A stretch of 64,000 nt of DNA from Artocarpus heterophyllus. Lineage: Eukaryota > Streptophyta > Magnoliopsida > Rosales > Moraceae. Under the pieces are notes generated by a model. It had not been told where the DNA came from, ran no database searches, and saw only the letters and a list, made by a program, of their open reading frames with translations. Made by a program: the position numbers and the translations under genes. Positions 52,621 through 64,000 of this stretch are shown piece by piece (within the stretch, counting starts at the first letter, position 1; each line of letters starts with the position of its first letter). Location: contig CM046354.1 of assembly GCA_025403435.1 (NCBI GenBank), positions 19,842,424 to 19,906,423 on the forward strand, given 5' to 3'.

Positions 52621-53889
52621 CAAACCTCCTAACCAACTTATTGTTGTCCCTAGCAATTAAAGCGATAGAATTTTGAAAGGATTTATAGAATATTCACACA
52701 ATACGAAACATTTAACTCTAATTTGATTGATCTAACTAAACAGACAAATACAATAAAAATTTTATTTGAACACTTTATATGGTATGTAACAAAATATAAA
52801 TAAGCTAGACTTAATGCAAAAAAGAATAATACATAATTTTGAAGTTTTATCAAAAAGTAAGAATAAAATTGTTATGATATTATGCTTTAAATCACTCCTA
52901 AAGGTAGCAACACTTCAAATTGATTTATTTAGAACAATTAAAGAGCATAAATATAAAACAGAAATATAAACAAAAGTTAAACTTTACAAGAGCTGTGGAT
53001 AGTGTAGTGTTTGATTCTTTTAAGCTTTCTCTATAACTTGTTTAGCAAACTTTAGGTCAGTAACTCTCTGACTAGATGGCCTAAGATACTAGGTATTAAA
53101 GCACCCTTAGAACTTACTTACTCAAGTTAAAGAGACTACGGAACGAAACTTGTCCAACTTTAATCATTAATTTAAATAATTGCAAACTTTATTTATTTAC
53201 AATTCTTTTAATCTCTTTTTATTTCTTTTTAATTAATTAGTTACTTAGTTTTGAAAATGTTATTGCCTTTAGTTGTTCATCTTGTCAAAATAACAAAACT
53301 CAAATATTCATAGGTTTGATTTACCATCACAATTAAGAATTATAATATGTATGTGAAAAGAATGGCTTACAAACACTTTGAAAAATAAACACATAAAAAT
53401 GTTAAATAAAACTGGAGTTTTGAGAGTCCATAAAATTAGATAATTCAAAGAAAAGAAAAATGACATTACATTAACTACTAAGAAACTAATATTTACAGAA
53501 CACTTTTTTAATTTTCTTATTAATTTTATGACACAAAAAAAAAATTACAAAACACAACATTTGGAGCAAAAATAAAAAAAGGGCAAAAATAGAAAATTTT
53601 TTTTGGCATAATCATGCACAGAATTACCTAAATTGTACATTGTCCTTAATATATAAAAAAAGTAGTGAGTGGAACAAAAAATTATCTAAATCAGCACAGC
53701 TGTAGAGATGATATATACCAAACTTAACAAATAAAAATAAAAACTAACAAGACACACAACAATATACTATTAACTGGGTCTTTTAAAGTCAGATTCCCTA
53801 TACTTTATTTTTTTGTTTGAAAATTAAAATCACTTTTCAAAATCTTCAAAACGTGTTTCAAGAGGCCATAAAATACCTAGTATTTATTT

Positions 53890-54835
53890 TTTTTTCTTTC
53901 TTTCTCCTCTGCGTTTCAGCATTCCTAAGAATGCGAGTTTTACTTCGTGATCTGCGGTGACGCCAATACCAGACGGATGAACATGGACCATTAGATCATT
54001 GACCGAAGACTGAAGCTGCGACAGGGATTACACAAGCAATGCCGAGACCACTAGGATTGTTGGTGACCATTGGATTGGTCTAGGTATGCTAATCTGATGG
54101 TACCTAAAGCGTGCATACGTTTAAAAGCAGCATCGAATCCGAAGACTAATTTTAGATAGTGGAAAACAGCTGGCGACATATGGACGATTGGGATTGTGTT
54201 TGTAGCTTGATCCGGCAGCGCTGGATGCCCCACATGGTTTTTCTTTTTAATTTTGAATTTCATTTGATTTCATGTACACTTGAGGTCTTTTTTGCCCCTT
54301 TTTGTATCGTTTTGCTCTGTTTTCTTTCTAGATTTTAAATTTAAAATTCATAAACACACTAAAATTAATTATTTTATGCATCAAATATTTAAAATGATTT
54401 TAAATATATTTATTTTATATTAAAACACACAAAATATTACGAACTTATACAATTCCAACCTTTTTCGGTTTGACACAAATATGCTTTTTAAGACTCAAAA
54501 ATATACTAAAAATATAATAAAACATATTTACAAACTTAAAATTTATTTATAAACACTTTAAGGCTGAAAATAAAATCACAAAGGATTATATTTACAGTTT
54601 TGATTATTTACAAACTAAACACATATTTAACACACCAAAATGACTCTAAAAATTATTTAAAATATTATTAAACATAAAAAAACACTAAAAATACATTTTT
54701 AAACATATTTACGTACTAAGACATAAAAATACTAATTAATACAAAAATGCTACTAATTACAAGATTTAACGAGAAATGTTATTGCAAAATAATAATATTT
54801 AATCTTAAAAAATGTGCATTTTCATAGTCTCATTA
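53890..54835. repeat. Internal repeat of block 2, copy 2
   Basis: Counterpart of 51680-52620, about 2.2 kb away: AGCATTCCTAAGAATGCGAG, CAGACGGATGAACATGG, AGCTTGATCCGGCAGC, tail AGATTTAACGAGAAATG. The divergence shows the two copies have been separate for a long time. Confidence 0.8.
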
Positions 54836-55229
54836 GGTGGCGATCATTCTGGTGAGCTTTTGTACCTCCTTGACGATGCAGGGCAAATGCATATCTATTA
54901 CTTCTTGGGCAAATACATGCGATGATTGACCATGAATCTGAGGAACTTCCTGGATTTCACCCCGAACATGCACTTGGCTGGGTTAAGTTTTATTTTATAC
55001 TTGTGGAGGACATTGAACTAGTCTCGGAGGTCGACAATGTGATAAGCTACTCAGACAGACTTTACGAGCATGTCATCTACATATACCTCCATGGTCTTTC
55101 TAATCTACCGAGCAAATATTTTGTTTACGAGGCGCTGGTATGTACCCCCAGCGTTTTTCAGTCTGAACAGCATAACAACATAGTAGAACAGTCCCTCGTC
55201 AGTAGTAAAGGCAGCTTTGATATGGTCTT
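54836..55229 (-). pseudogene. Tat element: RT catalytic segment
   Basis: Minus-strand reading from 55229: HIKAAFTTDEGLFYYVVMLF, RLKNAGGTYQRLVNKIFAR, stop (family glutamine), IRKTMEVYVDDMLVKS with the YVDD catalytic box near 55065, then LNPAKCMFG and KFLRFMVNHR. It ends with EVQKLTRMIAT at the block 2 insertion. The catalytic aspartates remain, but stops interrupt the frame. Confidence 0.9.
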
Positions 55230-57092
55230 TGTGACGACCTTGATTGTGACTTCCAAATATATTAAAGTACTAAAATATAATTAATGAAATTCGTGGAATT
55301 TTTTTAAAAGTTATATTCTTAAATAAGAAAAAATGGTTTAAATTTTTAAAGCGAATATGATTTAAATTCTTCATATGAAAATAATTCAACATTATCAATT
55401 ATGTGGAAATTATCTTGGAATATTAAATGCATAACAATTCTTAAGTTTTGACAACAATCCAAATAAAAGATTTTTTTTCCAAGTCTTAAGCTTGGAAATT
55501 ATTAAATTTGCAAACACACAATGATAACTTAAAACAAATAGGCACACAGGTCAGGCCATATGCATACATAGTCCTGAAGTAGCCATAATCAAGTCCTTAC
55601 TCAGCGTATGAGTTCGAGACTACATTTGAAGTTCCTGTAACACATAACTTAATAATGTGAGTGATAAACACAGTAAGTAAAGCTTTTAGCTCACAAAATA
55701 ATTAGTTTAAGTTTTGTGGGTGCATGAAAGTATTTTAAATAGTACAATATAATTCAGGCCTGGGCTTTAGAATAGGCTTTATTATCATTTTTTTGTGGGC
55801 ACAGTTATATAAGGGCACTCATTACCCTACGGGAACTAATCTCTTGAAATAATAAAATAAGGGTACTAATCACCCTACGGGAACTAGTCTCTTGAAAGTA
55901 TAATACAAGGGATGCTAATCACCACATGCCTGGCGCCTTATAAACGACAGGACTAAGCCATGTGAAAATATCATGGATTCAAATGTGACTTCCACAATAA
56001 TAATGTCATGCGTTTTCAAGATAATCATATAAATAAAACTATTTTTTAAATATCCAAAATCATTAGAAATATGCAAAGGATAAATCATGCTTTCAAATAT
56101 CCAAAATAACAAAATATATACAATACTATTATGTGTTACAGGTAAGCACTTTACTTACAATTATCCCAAACAATAGTGAGTGTAGAAAGGTTGGCCTCTT
56201 TACAGAGTGATGGTGTGCTATAATACCTCTTTGAAGACAAAAGCTTACAGATGCTAGCTCTTGAATCCTAGTGCTAGAATTGATTTTTAGATGGATTTTC
56301 TCTAAGAGTTCTTATGGTTTTCTCTTAGTTTCTCTCAAGAGAAGGTGCCTAGAGTTTTTTGAAGTTCTCTATAGGTTTTTAAGAAAAGAGAGGTAGGTGG
56401 GAGAAAAAGTATGGGTCGTGGTGAGTTATTTGAATGCATTTTTAGGAGAATAATTAGGATAAGTTAACCATTTGTGATATTAGTGAGAGACACCATCTAA
56501 AAAAAAGGATGGAAAGCATGTAGGCATGTGAGTTTGTGGATAGAACGATTATTTGGGGCTTTTTTGCAAAAATTTTCAAAATTTAGGGCAAAAGTAAAAT
56601 TTTCCAAAATGAAAACTTTTAAAACTTTTCATAAAATTCTAAAATTACTTTTCCTTTATGCAAGTAAGGATGCTTATGACGATAATAATAATTTATGGTT
56701 ACTATTATATATATATTTAGAAAGAATATAAAGATTTAAAATAATTTCTAAAAAATTCAAAAAGATAATTTCTGGAAATTTCAAAAGATTAAAAAAATTG
56801 ATTTACAAAAAAATTATAAAAATTAAAATATCACATTTAAAAAAAATCCAAAAAATAAGAAATTTACAAACAAATCACAATAAATATGCACTAGCTCACC
56901 CTGCTCATAATTGAGCCTCATACCTTCACGCTGTAATTAAATCACTTTGTAGAATTTATTAGTCAATAACAATAATGATAAAAACCATGATAATAATGAA
57001 AATAATAGAGACTCATGATAATAATTCAAAAAAATTATTCATTTATGAACTTTGTGACAATAATTTACATTTAGAAATTTTCGGGCATGACA
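55230..57092 (-). repeat. Left (3') LTR of the old Tekay/Del element
   Basis: 1863 bp. It contains a 48-bp minisatellite at 55813-55925. The minus-strand polypurine tract next to it (57093-57107) is degraded. Confidence 0.92.
55813..55925. repeat. 48-bp minisatellite in LTR, about 2.3 units
   Basis: Units start at 55813 (GGGCACTCATTACCCTACGG), 55861 (GGGTACTAATCACCCTACGG) and 55909 (partial). The same array sits in the other LTR. Confidence 0.9.
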
Positions 57093-57229
57093 ATCCCTAC
57101 AACTTATAGAAATTGCATCCTCGTAATTTACTAAAATAACTCAGGATATTTCGCTCGAATTTCATCTTCTCATTCCTAAATCACTGCCTCAAAAGAATGA
57201 TTTCACCACAAAACTTTCACTAAAGAATT

Positions 57230-60200
57230 TGTCTTGTTTCATAGTTTCTTCTCTTCATTATCCAATATCTGAACAGGTTTCTCCTCATATGCCAAATTAG
57301 GACTCATATCAATGCCTTCATATTGTAACACATGAGATGGATCCGACACATACTTCCAAAGTAAAGAGACATGGAATACATTATGGATTCCTGACATTAA
57401 TGATGGTAAGGCAGGACGATAAGCAACATCTCCAATACATTCAGTGATTTCAAATGGTCTAACATATCTTAGGCTTAATTTGTCTTTCTTCCCAAATCTC
57501 ATCAATCATTTTATCGGAGAAACACGTAAAAATACCATGTCTTTAACTTGGAGTTCAAATATCTTTGTTTCTTATATTTATATCTCTTCTAATGGTCATG
57601 TGCTATTTGTATACGTTCTCGAATTTAACAACAATATCTACAGTTTCCTTGACGATTTTAGGATCAAGAAGTTGTCTCTAACCAACTTCGTCCCAATGAA
57701 CTAGGGATCAACGTTTTCTTATGTATAATGCTTTATATGGTGCCATGCCAATTGTCAACTGAAAGCTGTTATCATAACATAATTCTGCCAATGGAAGGTA
57801 CTTGTCCCACTTTACTTAGTAATTAAGGATGTAAGCCCATAACATGTCTTCCAAGATCTGGATTTTTAGTTCAGATTGTCCGTCTATTTGGGGATGATAA
57901 GCTGTGGAGAATGTCAAGTTAGTTCCCATGGCCTTAGACTCTTCCAAATGTGAAAGGTCAAGCGAGGATCACAGTCACAGACAATGGATACTGGTATCCC
58001 ATGCAATATGCAATCCACTTGATGTAGAGTTGGGCTAACTGGTCGCAAGAAGATTTCTCTTTGATAGGGAGGAAATATGCAAACTTGGTTAATTTATCCA
58101 CTATTACTTAAATCTTGCCATCTCCATTTTGTGTTCAGGGTAAACCAGAAACAAAGTCTATACCAATATTCTCCCATTTCCATTCTGGTATAAGTTGTGG
58201 CTTGAGTAATCCTACTGGTCGTTGATGCTTTAGCTTGACTTATTGGCACGTCAGACATGGAGATACAAATTCAACTATAGCCCTTTTCATATTCGGCCAT
58301 AGTAATGACGTTTCAAGTCTTTGAACATCTGTGTACGCCTTGGGTGAATTGAGTACAGTGTTGAGTGAGTTTCAAACAAGATTATTGCCTAGAGATTTAA
58401 AGTAGATGGAACATATAATCTGTCTTTGTACCTAAGACACGGTCACCATTTACTCCAAAGTCTAGACGTTTTCCTTCCTAGATTTTCTCTTTTAATCTTC
58501 CAACATGAAGGTCCTTGTGTTGTTTCACTTTGTCGTCGTCAAATAAGTTAGATTGAATACTAAGAGCATTCAATTTCCTAATAATCAATTTGATTCTTGC
58601 TGAGCATATTTCTCTCTAAGGGGGCTTGGAAGAACTTTCACTGTTGACACACCTGCTAAGGATTTCCTGATTGAAGCATCTGCTACAATGTTTGTCTTTC
58701 TAGGATGGTATAAGATTTCACAATCAGTCTTTTACCAGTTCCAACTATCTTCTTTGTCTCATGTTTACTTCCTTTTTAGTGAAGAGATACTCAAGACTTT
58801 TATGGTGGATGTAGATTTCACATCGAACACCATATAAAGAGTGTCTCCATGTCTTTAATGCAAAGACTACTAAAGCAAGTTCCAAGTCATTGGTAGAGTA
58901 ATTCTTCTCATAATCCTTCAAGTGTCTAGAAGCATGGGTAATCACTTTCCCATTCTGCATTAATACTGTTCCAAGGCTTGCTTTCAAAGCATCACTCTAG
59001 ATGACATAACTCTCTCATGTCTAGAATAGTGAGGATTGGTGTAGATTTTAACCTCTTTTTGATTTCTTGGAAGCTCTACCTGCAAACTTCAGTCCATTCA
59101 AATCGATGATTCTTCTTGGTCAACTAAGTTAGTGGCATTGCAATCTTCAAGAAATCTTCAACAAATTACTGATAATAGCCAACTAATCCCAAAAAACTTT
59201 GAACTTTTGAAGCATTAGTATGTTGGAACCAATTACTGTCTACTTTCACTTTCGTAGGGTCAACTGAAACACTTTCACTTGACACTACATGGCCAAGGAA
59301 AGAAACTTTGTCTTGCCAAAATTCATATTTACTGAATTTAGCATTGACTTTATTCACATTCAAAGTCTACAAAGCTTGAAATAAATACACCTCATGTTCT
59401 TCTTTGGTTTTGGAGTAGATGAGGATGTCGTCGATGAACACTATCATGAGCTTATCCAAGCATTCATTGAAAACTCTATCCATCAAATCTATGAAGGCTA
59501 CTGGAGCATTGGTTAAACCAAATGGCATAATCATAAACTCAAAGTGGCAATAACGAGTCTAAAAGCAGTCTTGGGTACATCACTTTCTTGAATCTGTAAT
59601 TAATGATAGCCTAAATGTAGATTAATCTTTGAGAACACTGTAGCTCCATGAAATTGATCAAATAAATCGTTGATATATGGTAAAGGGTATCAATTCTTTA
59701 TTGCCTCTTTGTTGAGCTCACGGTAGTTGATACACATCCGTATAGTACCATCATTCTTCTTAACAAACAGGACTGGGAATCCCCAAGGTAAGTAGCTCAG
59801 TTGTATGAACTTCTTGTTCAACAATTCATGTAGTTGTGTCCTTAATTCCTTAAGTTCAGCTAGCACCATTCTATATGGAGCTTTAGAGATTGGTGCAGTT
59901 CTAAGGACAAGCTTAAATTTCAAATTCAATCTCTCTATTTGGTAGAAGTCTAGAAACATCTTCTAGGAAAACTTTGATGACTCCTTGCATGAGTGGCACA
60001 TTTTTAGGTCTTGACGCTCGTTCCATGGAGGTGTGTTATATGCTTGCCAAATAACCCATACATCCTTGATGTAGCAACCTTCTTGCTTTCAAGGCAAATA
60101 TTATGGGAATACGAGTCTTGTTGGAATTTCCAACGAACTAGAAATAATCATTCTTTGAAGTTGGAACACAACTTTTTTCCTTTGATAGTTGATGGTGGCG

Positions 60201-61330
60201 TTGTATTTAGATAGAAAATCCATGCCCAAAATTACATCATAGTCATAAATTTTTAATACAATCAAATCAAAATACAATTCCCTATTGTTAATATAGAATG
60301 GGGGTATTTCTTAGATGTGATTGGGACAATAGGACCTCTCCAGATGGTAATGAAACATTAAGAGACTTAGACATAACATCAGAACTTCTATCCAATCGAG
60401 TTACAAATTTTGGAGATGTAAAAGAATGTATTACACTAGAATCAATCAAAACATAAGCATTAGTACCAGTAATAGAAATCTGAGCTGTAGCCACATATGG
60501 GTTGGCATCGGCACAGGCCTTGGTCAAGGCAAAGACACGAGTACTGGTTTGCTTTTGACTTTTTTGTTGCTGAGATTTTTGCGGTTAATTGACTTCCGGT
60601 TGACCTTGTCTTTGAGGACAGTTTGGTAAGAGATGTCGGTTGCTTCCACATTCATAACAAACTATACGGGTGGCTCAATATTCTCCAAAACATCTTTTCC
60701 CACATTGGTTACATGTTGGAATTTGTGTAGAAATAAGAGAGGAAAGTTATAGTTGTTGGTGTTGTGGTCATTATTGATGATGTTGGAGATGATTCCCACT
60801 CTTGAACTTCTTCACTAAACCTGGCTTAACTCTAAAATTTGCAACATTTTGTCGTTTTTTGAATCCATGATTCCATGGTGGTCGCTGGTTGCCATGATTG
60901 CTTCCAAAGTTGGGATTTCTAGGTGGAAAACTACTATGTGAAGTAGGTAAATTGTGTGTTATTTTGGCATCACATATTTCTGCTTGCAAAGCCTTCTCAA
61001 TCACTTTAGACATTATGCTGTTTGAGCTTATTCCCATGGATACATCTCAACCTAATTTTGGTCGTAACTTGTCGAAGTATTCCCTAATCCCAAAGAGCTC
61101 ATCGTTAATCCTTCCTTGGACAGATCTAGCAAGGCGACCAAATTTAGCGTTGGAGTTGGATACAGACATATTTCGTTAATGTAGACTAACAAATTCCATA
61201 AACTTTATTGCTCTGACTTTAAGACTAAAGTATTTATCATTGAACATCTTGAAAATTCGTCCCAAGTTATGGTACTTGCATGATTGGCGACTATCCCTTC
61301 CTACCAAAAGTAACTATCACCCAATAGTAT
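57230..61330 (-). pseudogene. Gag-pol of the old Tekay/Del element, broken
   Basis: Minus-strand order from right to left. Gag tail (61040-60770) leads to zinc knuckle CYECGSNRHLLPNC near 60661-60620. Protease near 60450 has VLIDSSVIHSF, where the DSGAT loop is lost. RT at 59960-59165 has [31 protein letters not shown] and [10 protein letters not shown] near 59449. RNase H is at 58990-58745 ([31 protein letters not shown]). Integrase at 58260-57880 has PCLTCQ, VSIVCDCDPR and HPQIDGQSE. The C-terminal chromodomain-type region is at 57505-57239 (LSGIHNVFHVSLL-like, YEEKPVQILDNEEKKL). Stops and frameshifts are frequent. Confidence 0.92.
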
Positions 61331-62013
61331 ATACATGGCACATGCCACTTTTTCACTATCACTCAACTGCATAAACTTTAAAAGGCATGTCATCTTTTGT
61401 AGCCAGAGTTCTACTCTACTAGAGTATGTAGATCTTTCAAATTCTGGAGATCCTTATTTGTGGAACCGTTCATACAATGGTTCCAATATGGGCTGTACAT
61501 GTGTAGGTGAGTCTTGTTTCTGCGGCTCGTTCACTTGTTTCAGTTGTACAAGTGCTGGTGGTTCTAGCCTTTATTGTTCAATTGCAGGTTGTTTGTCCTG
61601 CATCAGTTTCTTTATCGTTTTACCTTGTTAGCAAACGGATTCGTGTAATTCAGCTACTTTGTTGGGCGGGTCAGCCACAGGGTCTAGTTCACGATGTTCC
61701 TAAAAGATCGTTTTCTTGGTTTTTTGTTAAATTCTTATTAAGGAGAAATTTGAAACTCTTCCTAATGTAGGGGCGAAGGTTCATGAGTTATTTGGGGACA
61801 TTATTATTCTGAGAAGATTGTTCCAAATAGTCTCTTTCGTATGGCCTACAACTTATTGTCACAACTACTACTATAAATGAATTTGATTATAAAATATTCT
61901 ATAATATACCTTAACAAATAACATAATTGAAGAAACTTACTGGTGAAGCGGAGACTGTGCTATTTGGAACAGTGTGCATATGGTTTTGTCTATGGAAATG
62001 TTTTTAAAACCAA

Positions 62014-62027
62014 TAGCTCTAACACCA
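62014..62027 (-). promoter_or_regulatory. Decayed primer binding site
   Basis: The minus strand reads TGGTGTTAGAGCTA, close to the initiator-Met-tRNA complement TGGTATCAGAGCCA, five bases from the 5' LTR. Confidence 0.7.
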
Positions 62028-62032
62028 TTCTT

Positions 62033-63947
62033 TGTCACAACCCCGATCGTGACTTCTAAATATATTAAAATACTAAAATATATAACGAAATTTGTGGATT
62101 TTTTAAATGTAATATTCTTAAATAAGAAAAAAACAATTTAAAATTTTAAAGCAAATATGATTTAAATTCTTCATATGAAAATAATTCAACATTATCAATT
62201 ATGTGGAAATTATCTTGGAATATTAAATGCATTACAACTCTCAAGTTTCGATAACAATCCAAACAAAACAATTTTTCTTTTCAGGTCTCAAGTTTGGAAA
62301 TTATTAAATTTGTAAACACACGATGATAACTTAAAACAAATAGACACATAGGTCAGGCTATATGCACACACGATCCCGAAGCAGCCAGGATCACATCCTC
62401 ACTTAGCGTATGAGCCAGAGACTCCATTTGAAGTTCTTGTTACACATAACTTAATTATATGAGTGATGATCTCAATAAGTAAAGCTTTGAGCTCACAAAA
62501 TAATTAATTAAACTTTTATTAGTGCATGAGAGTATTTTTAATAATACAATATAATGCAGACCTGTGCTTTAGTGTGGGCTTTATAATCATTTTTTATGGG
62601 CAGAATTATTTAAGGGCATTCATCATCCTATGGGAAGTAATCTCCCGAAATAATAAAATAAGGGAACTAATCACTATGCGGAAACTAATCTCCCGAAATT
62701 ATAATATAAGGGGTACTAACCACCCCGTGCCCGAAGTCTTATAGACTACAACACTAAGCCATGTGAAAACATCATAGATTCAAATATAACTTTTATAATA
62801 ATAATCTCATATGTTTTCAAGATAATCATATAAATAAAACTATATTTCAAATATCCAAAATCATTAGAAATATACAAAGGATAAGTCATGCTTTCAAATA
62901 TCCAAAATACCAAAATATATGCAATACCATTATGTATTACATGTGAGCACTTTACTTACAATTATCCCGAACAATAGCAACCATAGAAAGGTCGGCCTCT
63001 TCGTGAAGTGATGGTGTGCTACAATTCCTCTTTGACGAGAAAAGCTTGAAGATGCTAGCTCTTGAATCCTAGTGCTAGAATTAATTTTTGGATGGATTTT
63101 CTCTAAGAGTTCTTGTGGTCTTCTCTTGGTTTCTCTATGGTTTCTCTCAAGGGAAGGTAGCCGGAGTTTTTCTGAAGTTCTCTACACATTTTTGTGGTCT
63201 TGGACATGGAAGAAAAGAGAGGGTAAGTGGTCTTGGATAGTGCGAGATATTTTAATTCATTTTTAGGAGAATAATTAGGATAAGTTAATCATTTGGGACA
63301 TAAGTAGGAGACACCAGCTAAAAATAGAGATTGAAAGCATGTAGGGAAGTGGGTTTGTTGCTAGAACAATTATTAGGGGGCTTCTTTACAAAAATTTTCA
63401 AAATTTGTGGCAAAAATAAAATTTTCTAAAAGTTGAGGGGTTAAAATGAAAACTTTTAAAACTTTTTAGAAAATTCTAAAATTACTTTTCTTTTATGTAA
63501 TTGAGGATGTCTATGATGACAATAAAAATTTATGGTCACTATTATATATATATTTTTAGAAAGAATATGAAGATTTTAGAATAATTTTTAAAAAAAATTC
63601 AAAAGGATAATTTCTAAAAATTTCAAAAGTTTAAAAAAATGACTTACAAAAAAATTATAAAAATTAAAATATCACCTTCAAGTAAATAAAAAATTCAAAA
63701 AATCCAAAAATAAGAAATTTACAAGCAAATCACAATAATTACACACTAGCACACCATGTTTGTAATTGAGGCTTGTACCTTCACGCTGTAATTAAAATCA
63801 CTTTGTATAATTTATTAGTCAATAACATTAATGATAATAACAATAATAATAATGACAATAATAGAAACTCATCGTAAGAATTTAAAAAATTATTCATTTA
63901 TGTACTTTTTGACAATAATTTGCATTTAAAAATTTTTGGGTATTGCA
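62033..63947 (-). repeat. Right (5') LTR of the old Tekay/Del element
   Basis: 1915 bp. It has the same 48-bp array at 62614-62730 (units at 62614, 62662 and 62710). Confidence 0.92.
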
Positions 63948-64000
63948 GTCCTCCTCGACCATTCGGATTTGGTTGTACCAGAAGTATGTAGCCATGAAAC
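63948..64000 (-). pseudogene. Tat element: start of RT, continues beyond the window
   Basis: Minus-strand reading FMATYFWYNQIRMVEED, the conserved RT segment just before the HIKAAF motif that resumes at 55229. It shows that the Tat element continues to the right. Confidence 0.85.

Larger units (their letters stand above)
50500..54835 (-). mobile_element. 4.3-kb non-coding repeat element inserted in the Tat RT (block 2)
   Basis: Lies between two parts of the Tat RT frame. GGTGG at 50495-50499 and 54836-54840 looks like a 5-bp target duplication, and removing the insert plus one copy restores the host reading R-M-I-A-T-K-S-R-F with exact family spacing. The element has no coding sequence. Its outer ends read TTATGTGCCACC and GTCTCATTA, so a TG...CA pair lies three bases inside each edge, which is unusual. 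It consists of two related halves. A sequence at 52640-52660 (GTTGTCCCTAGCAA) resembles a decayed minus-strand PBS of Tat elements, suggesting LTR-short internal-LTR structure. Confidence 0.7.
55230..63947 (-). mobile_element. Old Ty3/gypsy Tekay/Del-type element, minus strand
   Basis: An 8718-bp element inside the Tat RT. LTRs are 55230-57092 and 62033-63947 (TGT[G/C]AC start, CA end). Target duplications GTCTT (55225-55229) and GTCCT (63948-63952) differ by one base. Closing the gap with GTCCT gives the host reading NQIRMVEEDHIKAAF with exact family spacing, which confirms the boundaries. LTRs differ by roughly 10 percent over the first ~230 bases. Internal gag-pol is broken. Confidence 0.93.
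32490..64000 (-). mobile_element. Tat/Retand-type Ty3/gypsy element split by nested insertions, runs off right edge
   Basis: One element inferred from four ordered minus-strand segments: 64000-63948, 55229-54836, 50499-48958 and 32838-32490. They read consecutively as RT start, RT catalytic part, RT end-RNase H-integrase zinc region, and integrase C-terminus. The frame closes exactly at the first two joins. The third join lacks about 130 residues of integrase core, so it involves a deletion as well as insertion. Gag and protease would lie right of the window. The antisense ORF at 29464-31875 is its probable companion. Confidence 0.8.

Noticed and set aside
61335..61770. Plus-strand ORFs of 87-98 codons near the right copy of gypsy gag
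   Set aside because: Antisense readings of the minus-strand gag region; no family resemblance.
1..64000. Search for an undescribed defence, biosynthetic or other gene system
   Set aside because: No host-type multi-gene cluster is visible; recognisable coding sequence belongs to transposable elements, and the rest shows no supported gene.

Overview
The window is AT-rich flowering-plant nuclear DNA made almost entirely of transposable elements. I see no host gene, rRNA, tRNA or CRISPR array. The evidence for a plant is the set of families: Ty3/gypsy elements of the Tekay/Del chromovirus and Tat/Retand types, Ty1/copia elements, initiator-Met-tRNA primer sites, and a Mutator-like element (MULE) with a 9-bp target duplication. 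I cannot name the species. The lack of genes and the depth of nesting suggest a repeat-rich, perhaps pericentromeric, region.

Left part (1-28700). A decayed Tat-type gypsy element on the minus strand (gag-protease, 1-2640) runs off the left edge, with a partly duplicated promoter/LTR region at its right. An unassigned stretch follows, then a decayed plus-strand copia RT-RNase H fragment (5155-6320) and its probable LTR. A very young, structurally complete Tekay/Del element lies at 7722-16557: two 1966-bp LTRs differing at two sites, a perfect AATCT duplication, PBS, PPT and one open 1565-codon gag-pol. It appears to have landed in an older minus-oriented LTR. A related solo LTR with its own 5-bp duplication is at 24230-26202. 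The remaining AT-rich DNA holds microsatellites and unassigned sequence.

Right part (28700-64000). This is one Tat-type gypsy element on the minus strand, split by successive insertions. Read 5' to 3' on the minus strand its own sequence is 64000-63948 (start of RT), 55229-54836 (RT catalytic part), 50499-48958 (end of RT, RNase H, integrase zinc region) and 32838-32490 (integrase C-terminus). Beyond that, on the opposite strand, is a decayed reading frame of the 'putative gypsy type transposon' family (29464-31875), as in Tat elements that carry an extra antisense ORF. The insertions are an old Tekay/Del element (55230-63947), a 4.3-kb non-coding repeat element (50500-54835), and a second related repeat block (32839-48957). 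That second block has itself received a 1.8-kb MULE (33002-34820) and a 9.4-kb copia element (38797-48234). The insertion points at 55.2/63.9 kb and 50.5/54.8 kb are confirmed by the host protein frame closing exactly across them.

Only the 7722-16557 element looks able to make protein. Everything else is broken by stops and frameshifts. The most useful points for follow-up are the recent Tekay insertion and its unusual RT residue, the antisense-ORF Tat element, the MULE with possibly captured gene sequence, and the non-coding repeat elements with odd termini.
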